NCBI GenBank assembly: GCA_023055425.1
Contig: JALGPY010000008.1
Coordinates: 17,643,359 to 17,707,358 of the forward strand
Direction: 5' to 3'
DNA: 64,000 nt
Origin: Linanthus parryae
Lineage: Eukaryota > Streptophyta > Magnoliopsida > Ericales > Polemoniaceae
Shown here: positions 1-13,725 of the stretch, piece by piece
How positions within the stretch are numbered: the stretch's first letter is position 1
Layout of the letters: every line of letters starts with the position of its first letter
Program-made: the position numbers and the translations under genes
The notes under the pieces: model-generated
The model's database searches: none
What the model was told of the DNA's origin: nothing
Seen by the model: the letters and a program-made list of their open reading frames with translations, nothing else

Positions 1-501
1 ATTTATGTGACGAAATACTTGATTCGAAGAAGTGACGATAAAATAGAACCCAAAGGAAGACTCTGGAACACTACTGAAGAAGAACTTGTTTGCTCCAAAG
101 AAATTCTCTCACTCAAAATCAAATCTTTTGCAAGAAGACTCTCTGAAGGTTTCATTAAAGTTTAGAGGATGAAGAAACCCTTTCTTGTATAGGAAAAATG
201 ATATTCCCAATACCCTACAACGAAGTTCAAAGAGCTCTTTTCGAAAGAACCGCCAAAACAGAGCAGTTGCTGCACCTCGCGCGCCTATCTCTACCGTTTG
301 AACACATCAGTAAAAAAACTTTCAACCATCCACGCGTCGAAGTCCGAAAGGTCGCAAATATCTCCTTGTCTTCTACAAATCGGCCACATCGTCCAAAGAA
401 CGCTCGACCAAATAACCACAAGCAACCATCAAATCCAACGTGGGGATATGTAGCCGCCGCCAGAAAAGATCACGTAACCAATACGATGGCCCATTTCCTA
501 C
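1..501. other. Flank left of the nest, no gene recognised
   Basis: This is the sequence into which the copia element inserted. It has a 116-codon open frame at 198-548 that runs into the LTR and looks like no protein family I know. I see no splice structure or motif that would support a gene. Its continuation is at 35617, on the far side of the nest. Confidence 0.5.
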
Positions 502-506
502 AAAGC
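502..506. repeat. Left target site duplication of the copia element
   Basis: AAAGC directly before the LTR; the same five bases follow the right LTR at 35612-35616. Confidence 0.9.
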
Positions 507-1919
507 TGTTGGAATAGGTTCCCTAGAGGCAATCTATATTTAGTATGAACAATGTTTTTACCTAAAATATTTATTTATTATTTATTGTGATATTTAATCT
601 AATGAAGTCCTTAGATACAATGTGTTGTTTATCTAAAATATTCCTAGTCCATTATATTGATTAATAGGACGATCAAATATAGCCTAGTATGTGTGCAGAT
701 TGATATGGAGATATCAAGTCTAACACATGGGGTATGCATTAGGAGTAATGGCATACTGGATTGACCCATGACGAGAAAGACACATTAGATTATGTTAAAG
801 TCACAATCTCTTCTCGCAGTGCTAATATAATTGCAATCCTTAGACTTGAAGTCACTAGATACTCTAGTTTTAGAATATCGTGCTTTGATGTTATCCAACG
901 TTGCGCCGTAACCGGAAAACTATAAAGATAGCTATCGGGCATGATAGGAAGCAAGCTTAGAGATCGTAGTGATGTAGAGAGGATTTGTCCCTCCCACATA
1001 ATGGGAGCAAATATCCATGACCACTTGAGGGATGGTGCTTATTGAATGTCTGGCTAGACTCAGATAAATTAATATGGAGATATTAATGTTATCTGCTTGC
1101 ATAAGCATATTCCCAGGATCGGGGAACTATGGATTGGCTATACGAGTGTGACTATTTATGTCTCGTGTTCAATCCGGATATGGAGACAAAGGGATAGTGC
1201 AATATGTGATATTGGGCACAAAGGTTTGTCGGGATCACTGAATTATTTATATTAGTTGGGTTGCATGGATGTGTTGCTAGACACCGCTCCATATTAGTAA
1301 TTAGTTACTACCAACTAAGTAGAAACATATAGGGTCACACGTCTAAAAGAGTTGAACTAGATTTGGGATTAATTAATATGATTAATTAATTGGAGGGATA
1401 AATTTGCAACAACTTGCAAAATTAGTAGGACTAATATGCAAGGAAGTGACTAATCCAAGTTCTTTTAGAACTAGGAAGGGGATTTATGTAGTTAACAAGG
1501 AGTTGTTGGACTATATAAAGGATGCTCTAGCTTCCTTCCCAGAACTAATGCTCAAAATACAAGTGAGTGGGAGAGAAAGAAAAAGAGAGAGCAAGACAAG
1601 CTAGAGGCCGAAGCCCCTAGCCGTCGGCCACAAAGAGAGGGTTGATCCTCTCTTTGTCCCTCGTTGCTTGATTTGTTCTTCCCTCTTCCTCCGGTCCAAG
1701 CTAGCACTAGGAGAAAGAAGATATAGATCTCACCTCTAGACGTGGATCAACCGTAGAGACGAGGACATTATTCTTCGTGTGATCTCCCGAACCAAAAGGT
1801 ACACATCTTCTATGTCCTTCATCATGTTATGAATGTCTCTTCCTGTGATCCTTGGTGGGCTTTGAGTAGGAATTAATTTTTTTGTTATTCCTCTGCGTTA
1901 CCTACGTCAAAACATAACA
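507..1919 (+). repeat. 5' LTR of the copia element
   Basis: A 1413-bp direct repeat of 34188-35611. It begins TGTTG and ends AACA. Scattered substitutions and small indels separate the two copies, for example near 516 and 1290, and the lengths differ by 11 bp. Small open frames inside it, such as 1404-1604, are not conserved proteins I recognise. Confidence 0.92.
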
Positions 1920-1920
1920 G

Positions 1921-1933
1921 TGGTATCAGAGCC
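1921..1933 (+). promoter_or_regulatory. Primer binding site, initiator Met tRNA type
   Basis: TGGTATCAGAGCC lies one base after the 5' LTR. This is the usual plant copia priming site, complementary to the initiator methionine tRNA. Confidence 0.92.
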
Positions 1934-3503
1934 ACATGTCGTAGTGCATAACATGATTTTATGTGTTGCGCTTCCAGTTTATACACCCTTTTATTCATAT
2001 TACGCGAAACTGAAATTAATTGGCCTAGTAGATGCAAATTGAATTTGATTCAATATAATCAAGACCTAATTTAACATTGGATGTGTAAATTAGTGAGTTT
2101 AATCACATAGGATGTGAATAATTGGGTTCTTGAAAATTAGGGTTCATGGCACATAGTTGAAAAAGGAGTTTTTCAATTATGGAAACAATTATATGGAAAC
2201 AACCAAGCTTGGGAAACAAGGAAGGAAGGGGAAGGAGACTAGGGACAAAACCCTAGCCGTCCGCCCCTCCTCTTCCTTGCGCGCCAAACAAGGCCGCGGG
2301 TCACAAGGGGCAGCCGACCTATGTGGCGGGCGGCGGTCCCTTAGGGTTCGGCCTAGGCTTATGTTGGACCCCTTGGACCGTTGTAACCCTGATTACCCAA
2401 TTCAACTAAAATTAAACAAGCGCGTTAACAATTGGCTTTAACTGTATTATGTGCTTTGTTGCATGGTGGATGGATATGGCCTAGATTGTGGATGTTTCGT
2501 ATTTATTGTGGTTTGGTTTATGGCATGTGAGCTGATCAAATTAATGTAATAATTAATTAGGTTTTACGGCATGCGAGTCATTTTTCTCCTCAACATGTGA
2601 GGCTTTATTTATCAAATTATTCTAGATGTTAGGCTAGAATTAGAAATATTTAGATGATAGCCAAGAGCATGGAGAAGAAGACCGGAGAACCAAGAAGCCA
2701 AAAGACGATGAAGAATCCCTACCCTAGGCGCGCGGCTATGGTGGAGCACATGGATATGAGCTTGTCAATTTAGGGAAAATAGATATTATCCACGTTATTT
2801 TTCCTTTTTGTGGATGTTTATTATTCATGTCTTGTTATTTATTTTTGTGTGTATGGCGATACTTGGAAAAAATTAACAAGATAATAATAAACAAAGATGG
2901 TCTTTTATTGTGGATTGCCCAATCCAAATAAGTAGATCTAGTTGAACACATCAACCAAACAAATAAAGAATGATTAAATCCCTCAAATAGAATATTATGC
3001 TTTGTTTTCTCTTGGCTAAACACCCTTCATGATCAGAGTCTATTAAAATCCGGGCTTGCCAAAGCAAGGCGATTTTAATTCACCATGGTGTGTTTCGGAC
3101 GACACAAGCTAGTAATGTTTATGTTGAAGCAAGAGGTTGGACGCAACTAGGTAAGAATCAATTGGATCGATGAGCCTAGAGGCATGACAATTAGGCGTTA
3201 TCAAAAGGACAAAGAATAATGAGTTATTCACCTAATTGGACCAAGAGGTGCATATGATGCAATCAGAATGGTTCCTATCTAAATAACCAATTCTTGGGGG
3301 ACTTTCCAAAGCAAGCTCAAGAAGAAGTGAAATATGGATCTTGGACCTACTAGAAAATATACATGATATTTTCCGAATAAATGGTGAGGGCTATTAATCC
3401 GAGAAAAATAGTGGGAGTTATATTAATGATCTAGCCATTATTGAATATAGTTAAATTGTTTAAAATACTAAAATTGCACATTTCTCGTTTTGTAGAATTC
3501 CAA
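1934..3503 (+). other. Copia untranslated leader
   Basis: About 1.6 kb between the primer binding site and gag. No conserved coding frame is visible. The open frame at 2157-2441 has no family resemblance and is probably chance. Confidence 0.6.
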
Positions 3504-6199
3504 ATGGCAAACAATCACGCATCGACTTCATCCCTACGGATCTGTCCTTGAGAAGGACAAACTGTCTGGATTGAAATTCCTCGACTGTTACAGAAACTTA
3601 AGGATTGTCCTTAAGCAAGAAAAGAAGTTGTACGTCTTGGACACTCCAATTCCAGCTCCACCCCAGGATGAGTCCGTTCTAGCTGATGAAAGGGCACGTC
3701 AGAAACATATAGATGATTCTAATGACGTGACTTGCCTCATGCTCTCCACCATGACCTATGAGCTTCAGAAGTAACACGAGTACATGGAGGCCTATGATAT
3801 GATCATACACTTGAAACAGTTGTTTCAGGAACAGGCAAGGAATGAGCGGTATGAGGTGTCCAAAGCATTGTTCAAGAGTAGTCTTGCAGAAGAGAATCTA
3901 GTTGGGCCTCATGTACTCCAAATGATCGGGTGCATTGAGAACCTAGAGAGACTGGGGTTCCCACTTAGACAATATTTGGCTACTGATCTTGTCTTGCAAT
4001 CGTTGCCAGACAGTTATAACAAGTTCTTCATGAACTATAACATGGACGAGATCAGTAAGGCTCTTTCAGACTTTTTGAACAAGCTGAAGACAGCTGAACA
4101 TAGTATCAACAAAGGCAAGGGCAAAGCCATAATGATGGTGCATAAAAGGAAGGGAAAAGGAGTTGCCTCTACTTCCAAAGGAAAGCATAAGAAAGTTGCA
4201 AATTCCACGGAAACCCTAAAGCCTAGTGGGGGCGTGGCTAAAGGTGAATGTCACTACTGTAGTCAGCCGGGTCACTGGAGGAGGAATTTCCCTAAATATC
4301 TGGAGGATAAGAAGCTTGGAATAGTGATTCCACCACCACTAGGTATTTATGTTATAGACGTCAATCTTTCTATTTCTTCATCTCGGGTATTGGATACTGG
4401 ATGTGGTTCTCACATTCGTCGAAATGTGCAGGATTTAAAAAGAAGTAGAAGATTGGCTGAAGGGGAGATAGATCTGCGCGTCGGGAATGGAGAAAGAGTT
4501 GCTGCATTAGCTGTAGGCGTTTATGAGCTATCTTTGCCTTCTGGACTTATTTTTAGAATTAGACAATTGCTTTTATGTGCCTGCTATGAGCAAAAACATT
4601 ATTTCCATTCTTGTTTGGGCGAGAAGGGTTTTTCTATTTCAATAAAGGACAAGTGTTGCTCCATTTATTTTGATAGTATGCACTATTGTAGTGCGCATTT
4701 GTCTAACGGATTTAATATCCTTGATCTAAATAATCCAATCTATAACATAAATACTAAAAGAATTAAAACTAATGATTTAAATCCTACATATCTATGGCAT
4801 TGTCGTTTAGGTCGTATACATGAGAAACGCATATCTAGACTCCATAAAGATGGACTTCTAGACTCATTTAATTTGGAATCATATGAGACATGCGAATCTT
4901 GTTTATTAGGAAAAATGACAAAGTACCATTTCAATAAGAAAGGTGAGAGGACTAGTGAGTTACTGTCACTCATACATAATGATGTATGTGAGCCGTTCCC
5001 CACGCCTGCCAGAGGTGGTTACACCTACTTCATACTTTACTGATGATTTCAGTAGATATGGATTTGTATACCTTATGAAGGCCAAATCCGAATCTTTTGA
5101 ATTGTTAAAAGAATTCAAAAATGAAGTAGAGAAACAACTTGGTAAAAGTATTAAGGCTCTACGATCGGATCGTGGAGAAGAATATTTAAGCCAAGAGTTT
5201 AATGAGTATCTTAGAGAGTGTGGGATAGTATCCCATCTCACTCCACCCGGAACACCACAATGGAATGCTGTGTTCGAGAGGAGGACTCGCACACTATTGG
5301 ATATGGTGCTATCTATAATGTCTCAAACTGATCTTCCGATATCGTTTTGGGGACATGCTCTAATGACGGAAACTTTTACCATTAACCGTGTTCCATCCAA
5401 ATCGGTCATGAAGACACCATATGAGATATGGATTGGGAAGCGTCCCATAGTGTCGTTTATGAAGATTTGGAGCTGCGATGTCTATGTAAAGTGTTTACAA
5501 ACAGACAAGCTCGGGCCCAAAGCGGATAAGTGTAAATTTGTGGGATATCCTAAGGAAACAAAAGGATATTATTTCTACAATCCCACCGAGAACAAAGTGT
5601 TTGTTGCTCGGACCGGCGTGTTTCTAGAAATAGAGTTTTTCTCTAAAGAAGCAAGTGGGAGGACTATAGAATTTGAAGAAATCCAAGAACCACAAATCAC
5701 TGAACCGTTGATGGAGCATGAACTGGAACCACAAGTTTTTGTGGAAGAGCCTGTTCAGGTGACACACGAACTCCGTAGGTCAGGAAGAGTGACGTAGGGA
5801 CGGACTTATCGTAACTGAGCTCGATGACGTACCACTCATGGATGATGAGCCTGCAACCTACAGGGAGGCCATGAAAGACCCAGACTCCAAGAAGTGACTG
5901 GAAGCCATGAGATATGAAATGGATTCCATGTACACCAACAAAGTATGGAGTTTGGTGGAACCACCCGAAGGGGCTCGGCCCATAGGGTGCAAATGGGTCT
6001 TCAAGAAGAGACCGACATGGATGGCAAGGTAGTAACCTATAAGGGGCGATTGGTGTCCAAAGGGTATAGACAGAATCATGGTATTGACTATGATGAGATC
6101 TTTTCACCAGTCGCCATGACTAAATCCATTCGAATCCTACTTGCTATTGCAGCATACTACGACTATGAGATTTGGCAAATGGATGTCAAAACAGCATTC
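3504..6199 (+). pseudogene. Copia gag-pol, 5' part (gag, protease, integrase, start of RT), broken
   Basis: Translated pieces show a copia gag, then a zinc knuckle near 4249-4302 (CHYCSQPGHWRRNF) whose last Cys is replaced by Phe. A protease motif (DTGCGSH) lies near 4393, a GAG-preintegrase segment near 4795-4920, the integrase core near 4945-5300, and the first third of the reverse transcriptase (KGRLVSKGYRQNHGIDY) near 6040-6190. Lesions are a stop at 3772-3774, a frameshift near 5030, a stop at 5795-5797, a stop at 5895-5897, a frameshift near 6010 and an early frame change near 3550. The frame is cut at 6199 by the nested solo LTR and resumes at 32943. The family is certain; activity is excluded. 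Confidence 0.9.
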
Positions 6200-6535
6200 T
6201 GTACTCACTGGAATCCCTCGGAGAGATCGAAGTGTGCACCTCAAGTAGAGAATAAGAACACAGAGAGTTGTAGGGTGTGTGTAGGGAGAGAGTAAGAAAT
6301 TGCAACCGAGAGAGAGAGACAACTTAATGGCTAGTGTAGAATCAGGTATGGATTCGTTGTGCCAATCTTGTCGCAACGGAGGGCTAACGATCCTATATAT
6401 AGTAGGGAAGTGACCGTTGTTAGGGGTTTAATGCACCATAAATGGCGGCTTAATGGTAGCCCACCGTAACGGCACGTTCAACCGTGTATATAGGAACCGT
6501 TAGGCACCTGACCGTACATATCGAAGACCGTTATG

Positions 6536-6540
6536 AGGTC
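6536..6540. repeat. Left target site duplication of element A
   Basis: AGGTC, repeated at 32666-32670. Confidence 0.9.
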
Positions 6541-8005
6541 TGATAACTCCATATTTGGAGTTATATTCTTATATGTTTTCTTACCGTTTTGCGTGTATTC
6601 CGATGCGTTTTGATAGATTTTGGATCATTTCTTGCTAAATTTGAGCATGTTGAGTCTTTGCACGTTAATGATGAGTCCGGGCACTTTTTGCATTGATTTT
6701 TGATATATTTTATCACGTTTGATCTTCCGGTATGTTTCTCGTGTTGTGGTTTTCAGGAACCGGGAGCTCGGGACGTGGCGTTGGAGCAAAAGTGAACTTC
6801 GGAAAAGTTGGAGGCTCAAAGGGATGCTCGGGAAGTGAAGACGAAAGGAAAAAAGAGCAAGAAATTGAAGATTGAATGGAAGAGGATGAAAAGTAATCGT
6901 ACACTTACTTCAAGGTAATCGTACGATTACCTTCATCCAGAAGTAATCGTACGATTACTTGAAGGTGATCGTACGATTACCTGAGAGGCAAGTAATCGTA
7001 CGATCACATCAAGGTAATCGTACGATTACCTCTGCGGCCAGAATTGAAATTTTGGGCTGTTTTCGCTATTTTGGCATAGTTTTGGGAGTTTGAAGCCACA
7101 AAAGACTTAGGAAACATTGGGGAACGTCATTCAACATCAGAACCACCTTGGGAGTCGTGCTTGGAGTGCTTGGGAGCTAGGTCGAGAGCTTGGATCATCC
7201 GTTTGGCTTCTCTTCTTCTTTTCTTCTCTAGTTTTTGATACTTGATCATGAAACTTTGTATTATGAACATGATTATGAGTAGCTAAACCCTTATTTTGGG
7301 ATATCTCGTAGGAAACTAGGGTTTGATCACTACAACTTGTGGTTTATGGATTTACTCTCATGCTTTTGAGCTTAATTGATGATTTCTTATCTAGTTATGT
7401 GAATTTCATGTTTTTAATTCATCTTTTCTATTGATAGACGTATTAATAGGATTGTGCTAGGTTATGAACGATAGAGGAATCTACGTTTGTTGCCCGGAAA
7501 ATTGAAATACACACTAGCCGTATCTAGGGTTGAGGAATCTTGCTAGTTAGCTAAGAACAAGAGTAGAAATTAGTATCGTAATGCGTGTTTGAACTTGAGT
7601 AAGCTAGAGGAATCAGTTACGATAGTTTAGGCATAGTTATTGGTTGAGACATCTTCAATATACAATTGCTCGTTTAACTAGAATAAGAAATTATCGTGTT
7701 AGTAAAACATAAATCCAACGTAGTGTGACATTCCTAGTGATCCGTAGAGATATCCTGAATTTAATCAAACTTGATACACAACAATATCAACTCGTGCTCA
7801 TTAATCTTGAAATAATTCTTTGAATTAATTGAGATAATTGTTATTTTAATATTTAGTAGGATTAGAAACCACAAAACAACTGCGCTTTGCCCACATAAAG
7901 AACAAACTTAATAGTTAGTTACACGAAGTCCCTTGGGTTCGACAATCCGGACTTTTCCGATTATTACTGCACCGACAACTGTGCACTTGCAGTTGGAGCG
8001 TGTCA
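6541..8005 (+). repeat. 5' LTR of element A
   Basis: A 1465-bp repeat that starts TGATAACTCC and ends GTGTCA. It appears identical to 31201-32665 on visual comparison of every line. Its U3 part holds six paired palindromes at 6892-7030. The short open frames inside it occur identically in both copies and look like LTR shadows. Confidence 0.95.
6892..7030. repeat. Palindrome array in the LTR of element A
   Basis: Six 18-bp units start at 6892, 6914, 6942, 6964, 6991 and 7013. They alternate between AGTAATCGTACGATTACT-like and GGTAATCGTACGATTACC-like forms, with a few base changes. Start-to-start spacing is 22, 28, 22, 27, 22, so they form three pairs with 4-base spacers. The second copy is at 31552-31690. 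I know of no named motif like this. Confidence 0.9.
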
Positions 8006-8011
8006 AGTTTT

Positions 8012-8029
8012 TGGCGCCGTTGCCGGGGA
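8012..8029 (+). promoter_or_regulatory. Primer binding site of element A
   Basis: TGGCGCCGTTGCCGGGGA, six bases after the LTR. This sequence is common at the start of the internal region of plant Athila/Tat-type gypsy elements. Element B has the same 18 bases. Confidence 0.85.
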
Positions 8030-8143
8030 CTTCGGTTGAATTAGCTATTAGTTTTCTCTTTAGGGATTTACTTTTCAGTTTATATTTGTTACTCACCTGT
8101 TTTGTGTGTGTGATTCGCGTTTCAGGTCTGATTCATTTGGTGC

Positions 8144-11100
8144 ATGTCACGTTCTAGAGACGAGCCTTTGCATCCAACACTTGAAGACCCGGAATCCTTA
8201 TTGCGAGCACAGAATAGAGACAAGAGGAAAGCAACTTCAGTTCAAATGGACGAGCAAACTAGAGCTGAGTTTGAGAGGTTCCGCAAGGGCCTCGAAGATG
8301 CGGAAGCAGCTAGAGCTGCAGCTGTGGAGGATGCAGCAAATCGAGCAAGGGAAACTGAGGAGCTTAGGGCTCAAATGGCTGCGATGCAAGCCATGATTGA
8401 TCGCATGAATCCCCAGAATCCACAACAACTCCCTGGTGCAGAAATAGTTAATGGGAACAATGGAGGAGTTAATGGTGGAAACAACGGTGGCAATGGGAAT
8501 AATGGGGGTAATAATCGGAACAATAACGGCCGGAATGTGGTAGAGCAAGTCAACAATGCTGGGGAGGATGACCGTCCTTTGGTGGACTACTTCAGAACTA
8601 CACCGGATGGATATCAGCCTACCATTGTCAGGCCGCAGATTAATGCCGCGCATTTCGAGATTCGCCAACCGTTGATCAATATGGTTAGGGATGAGTGCCT
8701 ATTCACGGGAGCCCCGAGCGATGATCCACATCAGCACTTGCTCAACTTCGAGCAGATTACGTCTACCATGTATGACCAGAGAGTGCCAATCGAGACTATA
8801 AAGCTCATGCTTTTCCCCTTCTCTTTATCGGGAAAGGCAAAGACATGGCTTATGGAACTTCCAGCAGGCAGCATAGTTACATGGGCAGATTGTAGCAGAG
8901 AGTTTCTCAGGAAGTATCTTCCACCATCCAAGGTTGCTCAACGGATGGCTGACATAACTACATTTAAACAGCAGGAAGATGATTCTCTGGGTGACACGTG
9001 GAGAAAGTTCAACCAGCTCCTTCGCAGATGCCCTACTCATGGGGAGCCATGGTATAAACTTCTTCACTATTTTTATAATGCTTTGGACAGGGAGACTGCT
9101 AGTGAGCTAGACATGATGGCTCAGGGCAATTTTATGGGGATGGGACTACAGAGATGTCGTGATTTGCTAGATAATGTAGCAAAACGTGAATCCACGAGGT
9201 CTGAAACTCGTAGAAGCACGAAGTCAGATGGAGCATTGGTTAGTCAGATTGAGTCTATGGTGGAACAGAAATTTGAACATCAGATGGCAGTTATGACATC
9301 GGCTTTCAGTCATTTAAATCCATCGGCACAGGTGAAGTCAGTGGGAGAGATGGTAGCAGATGCAAATCAGGGATATGGGGATGGCATTGAAGACGTGAAT
9401 TACATGGGTCAACAAAGACAGCAGCAATGGCCAAACACCTATCATCCTAACAATCGCAATCACCCCAACTTTAGCTATGCCAATCCGAATAGTGGTTTAT
9501 ATGCGCCAGGTCATAGGCCAAATGTTCCATACCAAGCTCAGAGACAGGCTCCACAACAACAGGCTTCAGCCCCACCCTCAGAAGAACAGGATACAAATGC
9601 AATGTTGAGGAAACTGTTAGCTAGCAACGACAAGATTGAGAGTAAAATTGTTGCAATGGAAGCCTCTTTAAAGAATCATGAGACACAAATTGGCCAAATA
9701 GCTAATCAGAATCCTCGACTTCCGCCAGGTATACTCCCGTCTAACACTATTACTCCAACTGAGCAATTGAAGGCTATTACTACTCGCAGTGGGACCACTA
9801 CCCAGGATCCCCCATATCCTACCCATGCGCGAGCTGAGGCGACCAAGGCCACTGAAAAAGCCTTAGATGAAGAGATTCCCGTGCCTACCGTGATTCCCCA
9901 ATCAAAGGACACGGTGAGGAAGTCGGATGAGAAGCAGAAGCCAAGGGAGGAATACAGTGTGCGAGTGCCATACCCGCAGAGATTGAAGAGTCAAGAAGAT
10001 GCCAAGCATTTCAAGAAGTTTGTGGATATCTCCAAGAAACTGCACATTAATATACCTTTTGCGGAGGCCATTTCACAAATGCCGAAATATGCCAAGTTTC
10101 TCAAGGACCTCCTTTCTAATAGGAGGCGCATGGATGACTTTGAAACCGTAACCCTGAATGAGGAGTGTAGCGCAGTTGTGCAAAAGGCGCTACCAAAGAA
10201 GATGAAAGATCCGGGCGGTTTCATCATTCCTGTTACATTGGGTGATGCATTTCATGGGAGGGCATTATGTGATCTGGGTGCAAGTATTAATTTGATGCCC
10301 ACATCGGTTTTTGAGCAACTTGGTGTGGGAGATCCTAAGCCTACCAGGATGTGTTTGCAGATGGCTGATCGCACTATAAAACGCCCCAGAGGCGTTTTGG
10401 AGGACGTATTAGTGAGAGTTGAAGGACTCATCTTCCCAGCGGATTTTGTGATCTTAGACATGGAGGCTGACGATGATGTTCCTCTTATTTTGGGTCGCCC
10501 ATTCCTAGCTACTGGGAGGACTATCATTGATGTGGCCAATGGGGAGCTGACTATGCAGATCAACGATGAGAAGGTGGCCTTCAATGTATTTGAGGCTATG
10601 AAGTTTCCCGCGTATGCGGTAAGTGAGCAGTGCTTCGGGGTGGAGGCCTACACGCCGGACGACCAGGATGATATTTTATCGGAGCAGCTATATGAGGAGC
10701 TTGTTCTACTTGATTCCAGCGAGAAAGAGCAAGCATTTGATGTTCATTGGCGTCAGCCCCTACCCCTCTTTAATGAGGGAAGCAGGAAGATTCTTACTCC
10801 TTCTCTTATTACTGCTCCTATTTTAGAATTAAAGCCTTTACCTGTACATTTGAAATATCTATACTTGGGATCTAATGAGTCTTTACCTGTGATTGTGTCT
10901 GCATGTTTGGACAGGGAACAGGAGGAGCAGCTTCTCAAGGTGCTACAGGAGAGAAAGGCAGCTATGGGATGGACCATAGCGGATATCAAGGGGATCAGCC
11001 CCACAGTTTGCCAGCACAAGATTCGGCTCATGGAAGACAAGAAGCCGGTAGTTCAGTTTCAGCGCCGCCTCAATCCTCACATGCAGGAGGTGGTGAAGAA

Positions 11101-12970
11101 AGAGGTGCTTAAATGGTTGGAGGCGGGCATCATCTATCCGATTTCCGACAGCACATGGACTAGCCCGGTACAATGTGTTCCTAAGAAGGGGGGTATAACT
11201 GTGGTGGAAGGGGAAAAAGGTGATCAAATCGCTACGCGTACTGTTACTGGGTGGAGAGTTTGCATGGATTACCGCAAGCTCAATGATGCCACTTTGAAGG
11301 ATCATTTTCCCCTTCCATTCGTTGATCAGATGCTTGATAGGCTGGCACATCACTCTCATTATTGCTTTTTGGATGGGTACTCCGGGTACAACCAGATAGC
11401 AATTGAGCCAGCTGACCAGGAGAAGACGACATTCACTTGTCCTTATGGGACTTTCGCTTTTAGACGCATGCCTTTCGGGTTATGCAACGCACCTGCTACG
11501 TTTCAGAGGTGTATGATGTCGATCTTCTCTGATATGATGGAGCAGAATTTTGAAGTGTTCATGGACGACTTCTCGCTCTATGGTGATGGATTCGAAGACT
11601 GCCTGCAGCAGTTGGCCCGGGTTCTTGATAGATGCATTGACACCAACCTAGTGCTCAACTGGGAGAAGTGTCACTTCATGGTTACCGAGGGTATTGTTTT
11701 GGGCCACAAGATCTCCAGCAAAGGATTAGAGGTGGATAGAGCCAAGATTGAGGTTATTGAGAAGCTTCCTTACCCTACCTCTGTTAAAGGGGTAAGGAGT
11801 TTCTTGGGACATGCAGGGTTCTATCGGCGCTTCATTAAAGATTTCTCGAAGATCACAAAACCTTTGTGTGGATTGCTTGAGAAGGACGCGGTTTTTGATT
11901 TTAATGCGGAGTGCAAGTCGGCTTTTGATTTGCTCAAGGAAAAGCTGATTAGCGCGCCTATCATCACCACACCAGACTGGTCCCTACCATTTGAGCTCAT
12001 GTGTGATGCTAGTGACTATGCGGTGGGAGCAGTTCTAGGCCAGCGGAAAGATAAGGTAGCTCACGTCATTTATTATGCCAGTCGTACTCTTAATGATGCA
12101 CAGGTTAATTATGCTACCACGGAGAAAGAGATGTTGGCAATCATATTTGCGTTGGACAAGTTTCGTCCATATCTTGTGGGTTCTCAGGTGACGATCTTCA
12201 CGGACCATTCAGCCCTCAAGTACCTTCTCACCAAAAAGGACGCCAAGCCAAGATTGATCCGGTGGGTGTTGCTGATGCAAGAGTTCGATGTGGTGATCAA
12301 AGATAAAAAGGGGGTAGAAAATGTAGTTGCAGATCATTTGTCGAGACTGGAGAACGATAAGCAGGAAGATTTGCCGATTCGAGAGGATTTTCCAGATGAG
12401 CAGCTCATGGTTGTGGTTGCAGCTGTGCCTTGGTTTGCTGACTTGGCAAATTTCAAGGCACTCAACATTGTGCCCAAGGACCTGAATTACCACCAGAGGA
12501 AGAAGTTCTTTGCAGACGCGCGACAGTATTTTTGGGATGATCCTTATTTGTTCAAGTTGGGGGCGGACAATGTATTGCGGAGATGTGTTGCGGAACCGGA
12601 CACGTTGGAGATCCTTAGACACTGCCACGAGTTGAACTGTGGGGGACATTTCGGCAAATCACGCACAGTTGCGAAGGTACTTCAGAGTGGTTTCTATTGG
12701 CCAACCTTGCATAAAGACGCCCATCTATTTGTGCAGCAGTGTGACCGATGCCAAAGAACAGGTAATATCTCTAACCGAAATGAAATGCCTCAAAATTTCG
12801 TGTTAGAAGTAGAACCATTTGATGTGTGGGGGATTGATTTTATGGGACCATTCCCATCGTCGCTTGGTAATCTGTATATTTTGTTGGCTGTTGATTATGT
12901 CACCAAATGGGTGGAGGCTCTGGCTTGTCCAAAGAATGATAGTGCTACAGTCGAGAGATTCTTACGCTAA
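8144..12970 (+). CDS. Element A gag-pol polyprotein (gag, PR, RT, RNase H, IN start)
   Basis: An open frame of 1608 codons from an ATG 115 bases after the PBS. Residues about 140-330 are a retrotransposon gag domain ([35 protein letters not shown]). I see no CCHC zinc knuckle, which is usual for Athila-type gag. The protease motif [11 protein letters not shown] is near residue 709. RT spans about 980-1180, with [12 protein letters not shown] near 1037 and the catalytic FMDD near 1139. RNase H is near 1285-1410 ([13 protein letters not shown]). The integrase zinc finger H-H-C-C is near 1493-1536, and the first catalytic Asp is in GIDFMGP near 1563. The frame ends in a TAA at 12968-12970 and continues in the same frame after it. 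This stop is the only lesion I see. Confidence 0.93.
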   Translation: MSRSRDEPLHPTLEDPESLLRAQNRDKRKATSVQMDEQTRAEFERFRKGLEDAEAARAAAVEDAANRARETEELRAQMAAMQAMIDRMNPQNPQQLPGAEIVNGNNGGVNGGNNGGNGNNGGNNRNNNGRNVVEQVNNAGEDDRPLVDYFRTTPDGYQPTIVRPQINAAHFEIRQPLINMVRDECLFTGAPSDDPHQHLLNFEQITSTMYDQRVPIETIKLMLFPFSLSGKAKTWLMELPAGSIVTWADCSREFLRKYLPPSKVAQRMADITTFKQQEDDSLGDTWRKFNQLLRRCPTHGEPWYKLLHYFYNALDRETASELDMMAQGNFMGMGLQRCRDLLDNVAKRESTRSETRRSTKSDGALVSQIESMVEQKFEHQMAVMTSAFSHLNPSAQVKSVGEMVADANQGYGDGIEDVNYMGQQRQQQWPNTYHPNNRNHPNFSYANPNSGLYAPGHRPNVPYQAQRQAPQQQASAPPSEEQDTNAMLRKLLASNDKIESKIVAMEASLKNHETQIGQIANQNPRLPPGILPSNTITPTEQLKAITTRSGTTTQDPPYPTHARAEATKATEKALDEEIPVPTVIPQSKDTVRKSDEKQKPREEYSVRVPYPQRLKSQEDAKHFKKFVDISKKLHINIPFAEAISQMPKYAKFLKDLLSNRRRMDDFETVTLNEECSAVVQKALPKKMKDPGGFIIPVTLGDAFHGRALCDLGASINLMPTSVFEQLGVGDPKPTRMCLQMADRTIKRPRGVLEDVLVRVEGLIFPADFVILDMEADDDVPLILGRPFLATGRTIIDVANGELTMQINDEKVAFNVFEAMKFPAYAVSEQCFGVEAYTPDDQDDILSEQLYEELVLLDSSEKEQAFDVHWRQPLPLFNEGSRKILTPSLITAPILELKPLPVHLKYLYLGSNESLPVIVSACLDREQEEQLLKVLQERKAAMGWTIADIKGISPTVCQHKIRLMEDKKPVVQFQRRLNPHMQEVVKKEVLKWLEAGIIYPISDSTWTSPVQCVPKKGGITVVEGEKGDQIATRTVTGWRVCMDYRKLNDATLKDHFPLPFVDQMLDRLAHHSHYCFLDGYSGYNQIAIEPADQEKTTFTCPYGTFAFRRMPFGLCNAPATFQRCMMSIFSDMMEQNFEVFMDDFSLYGDGFEDCLQQLARVLDRCIDTNLVLNWEKCHFMVTEGIVLGHKISSKGLEVDRAKIEVIEKLPYPTSVKGVRSFLGHAGFYRRFIKDFSKITKPLCGLLEKDAVFDFNAECKSAFDLLKEKLISAPIITTPDWSLPFELMCDASDYAVGAVLGQRKDKVAHVIYYASRTLNDAQVNYATTEKEMLAIIFALDKFRPYLVGSQVTIFTDHSALKYLLTKKDAKPRLIRWVLLMQEFDVVIKDKKGVENVVADHLSRLENDKQEDLPIREDFPDEQLMVVVAAVPWFADLANFKALNIVPKDLNYHQRKKFFADARQYFWDDPYLFKLGADNVLRRCVAEPDTLEILRHCHELNCGGHFGKSRTVAKVLQSGFYWPTLHKDAHLFVQQCDRCQRTGNISNRNEMPQNFVLEVEPFDVWGIDFMGPFPSSLGNLYILLAVDYVTKWVEALACPKNDSATVERFLR

Positions 12971-13717
12971 AATATCTTCACAAGATTTGGAACTCCCAGA
13001 GCCATTATTAGCGACGAGGGATCACACTTTGTGAACAAGGTTTTTGCCAATACCTTGAGCAAGTATGGGGTAAAAACACACAAAATCTCATTGGCCTACC
13101 ATCCACAATCCAATGGACAAGCCGAAGTGTCTAACCGTGAGATAAAGGGGATTCTAGAGAAAACTGTCAATCCAGGGCGCAAAGACTGGGCTCTACACTT
13201 GGATGATAGTTTATGGGCATACCGGACTGCATACAAGACTCCCCTAGGCATGTCTCCCTACCAACTAGTTTTCGGGAAATCATGTCATTTGCCGGTAGAA
13301 CTTGAGCACAAAGCGTTTTGGGCGCTCAAGAAACTGAACCTGGATGCTAAGCTCTCTGGTGAGCAAAGAAAGCAGGCGTTGCTTGAGTTAGAAGAACACA
13401 GGTTGATGGCATATCAGAGTGCCAAGATATACAAAGAGAGGACCAAGCAATGGCATGACAAGCATATCATTCCGCGAGATTTCAGAGTAGGCCAGAAGGT
13501 ACTGATATTCAACGCCCGACTGAAACTGTTTCCGGGCAAGCTGAAATCAAGGTGGAGTGGTCCATTTACAATTACAGAGGTTTACCCATGGGGATCGCTC
13601 GAGGTAGAAGCTGAGAATGGGAACAGGTTCAAGGTAAATGGACAGCGAGCAAAACCGTACGTGGACGGGAATTTCATTGGGGTTATCGAGAGCCTCAAAC
13701 CAATTCCAGATATCTGA
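12971..13717 (+). pseudogene. Element A pol, integrase remainder after the stop
   Basis: This is in the same frame as 8144-12970, beyond one nonsense codon. It holds the second catalytic Asp (ISDEGSHF, near 13008) and the Glu ([12 protein letters not shown], near 13111), so the full D,D,E triad would be present but for the stop. Downstream is the conserved integrase C-terminal segment ([20 protein letters not shown], near 13219) and a basic, SH3-like tail. It ends with TGA at 13715-13717. Without readthrough or another source of pol, this copy cannot make a complete integrase. Confidence 0.88.
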
Positions 13718-13725
13718 GCTCATTT

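Noticed and set aside
198..548. A 116-codon frame at the left edge
   Set aside because: It crosses the copia LTR boundary and shows no family features or splice context.
6625..6904. Two - strand frames in the element A LTR, repeated at 31285-31564
   Set aside because: They are identical in both LTRs and antisense to the palindrome region; no protein family is recognised.
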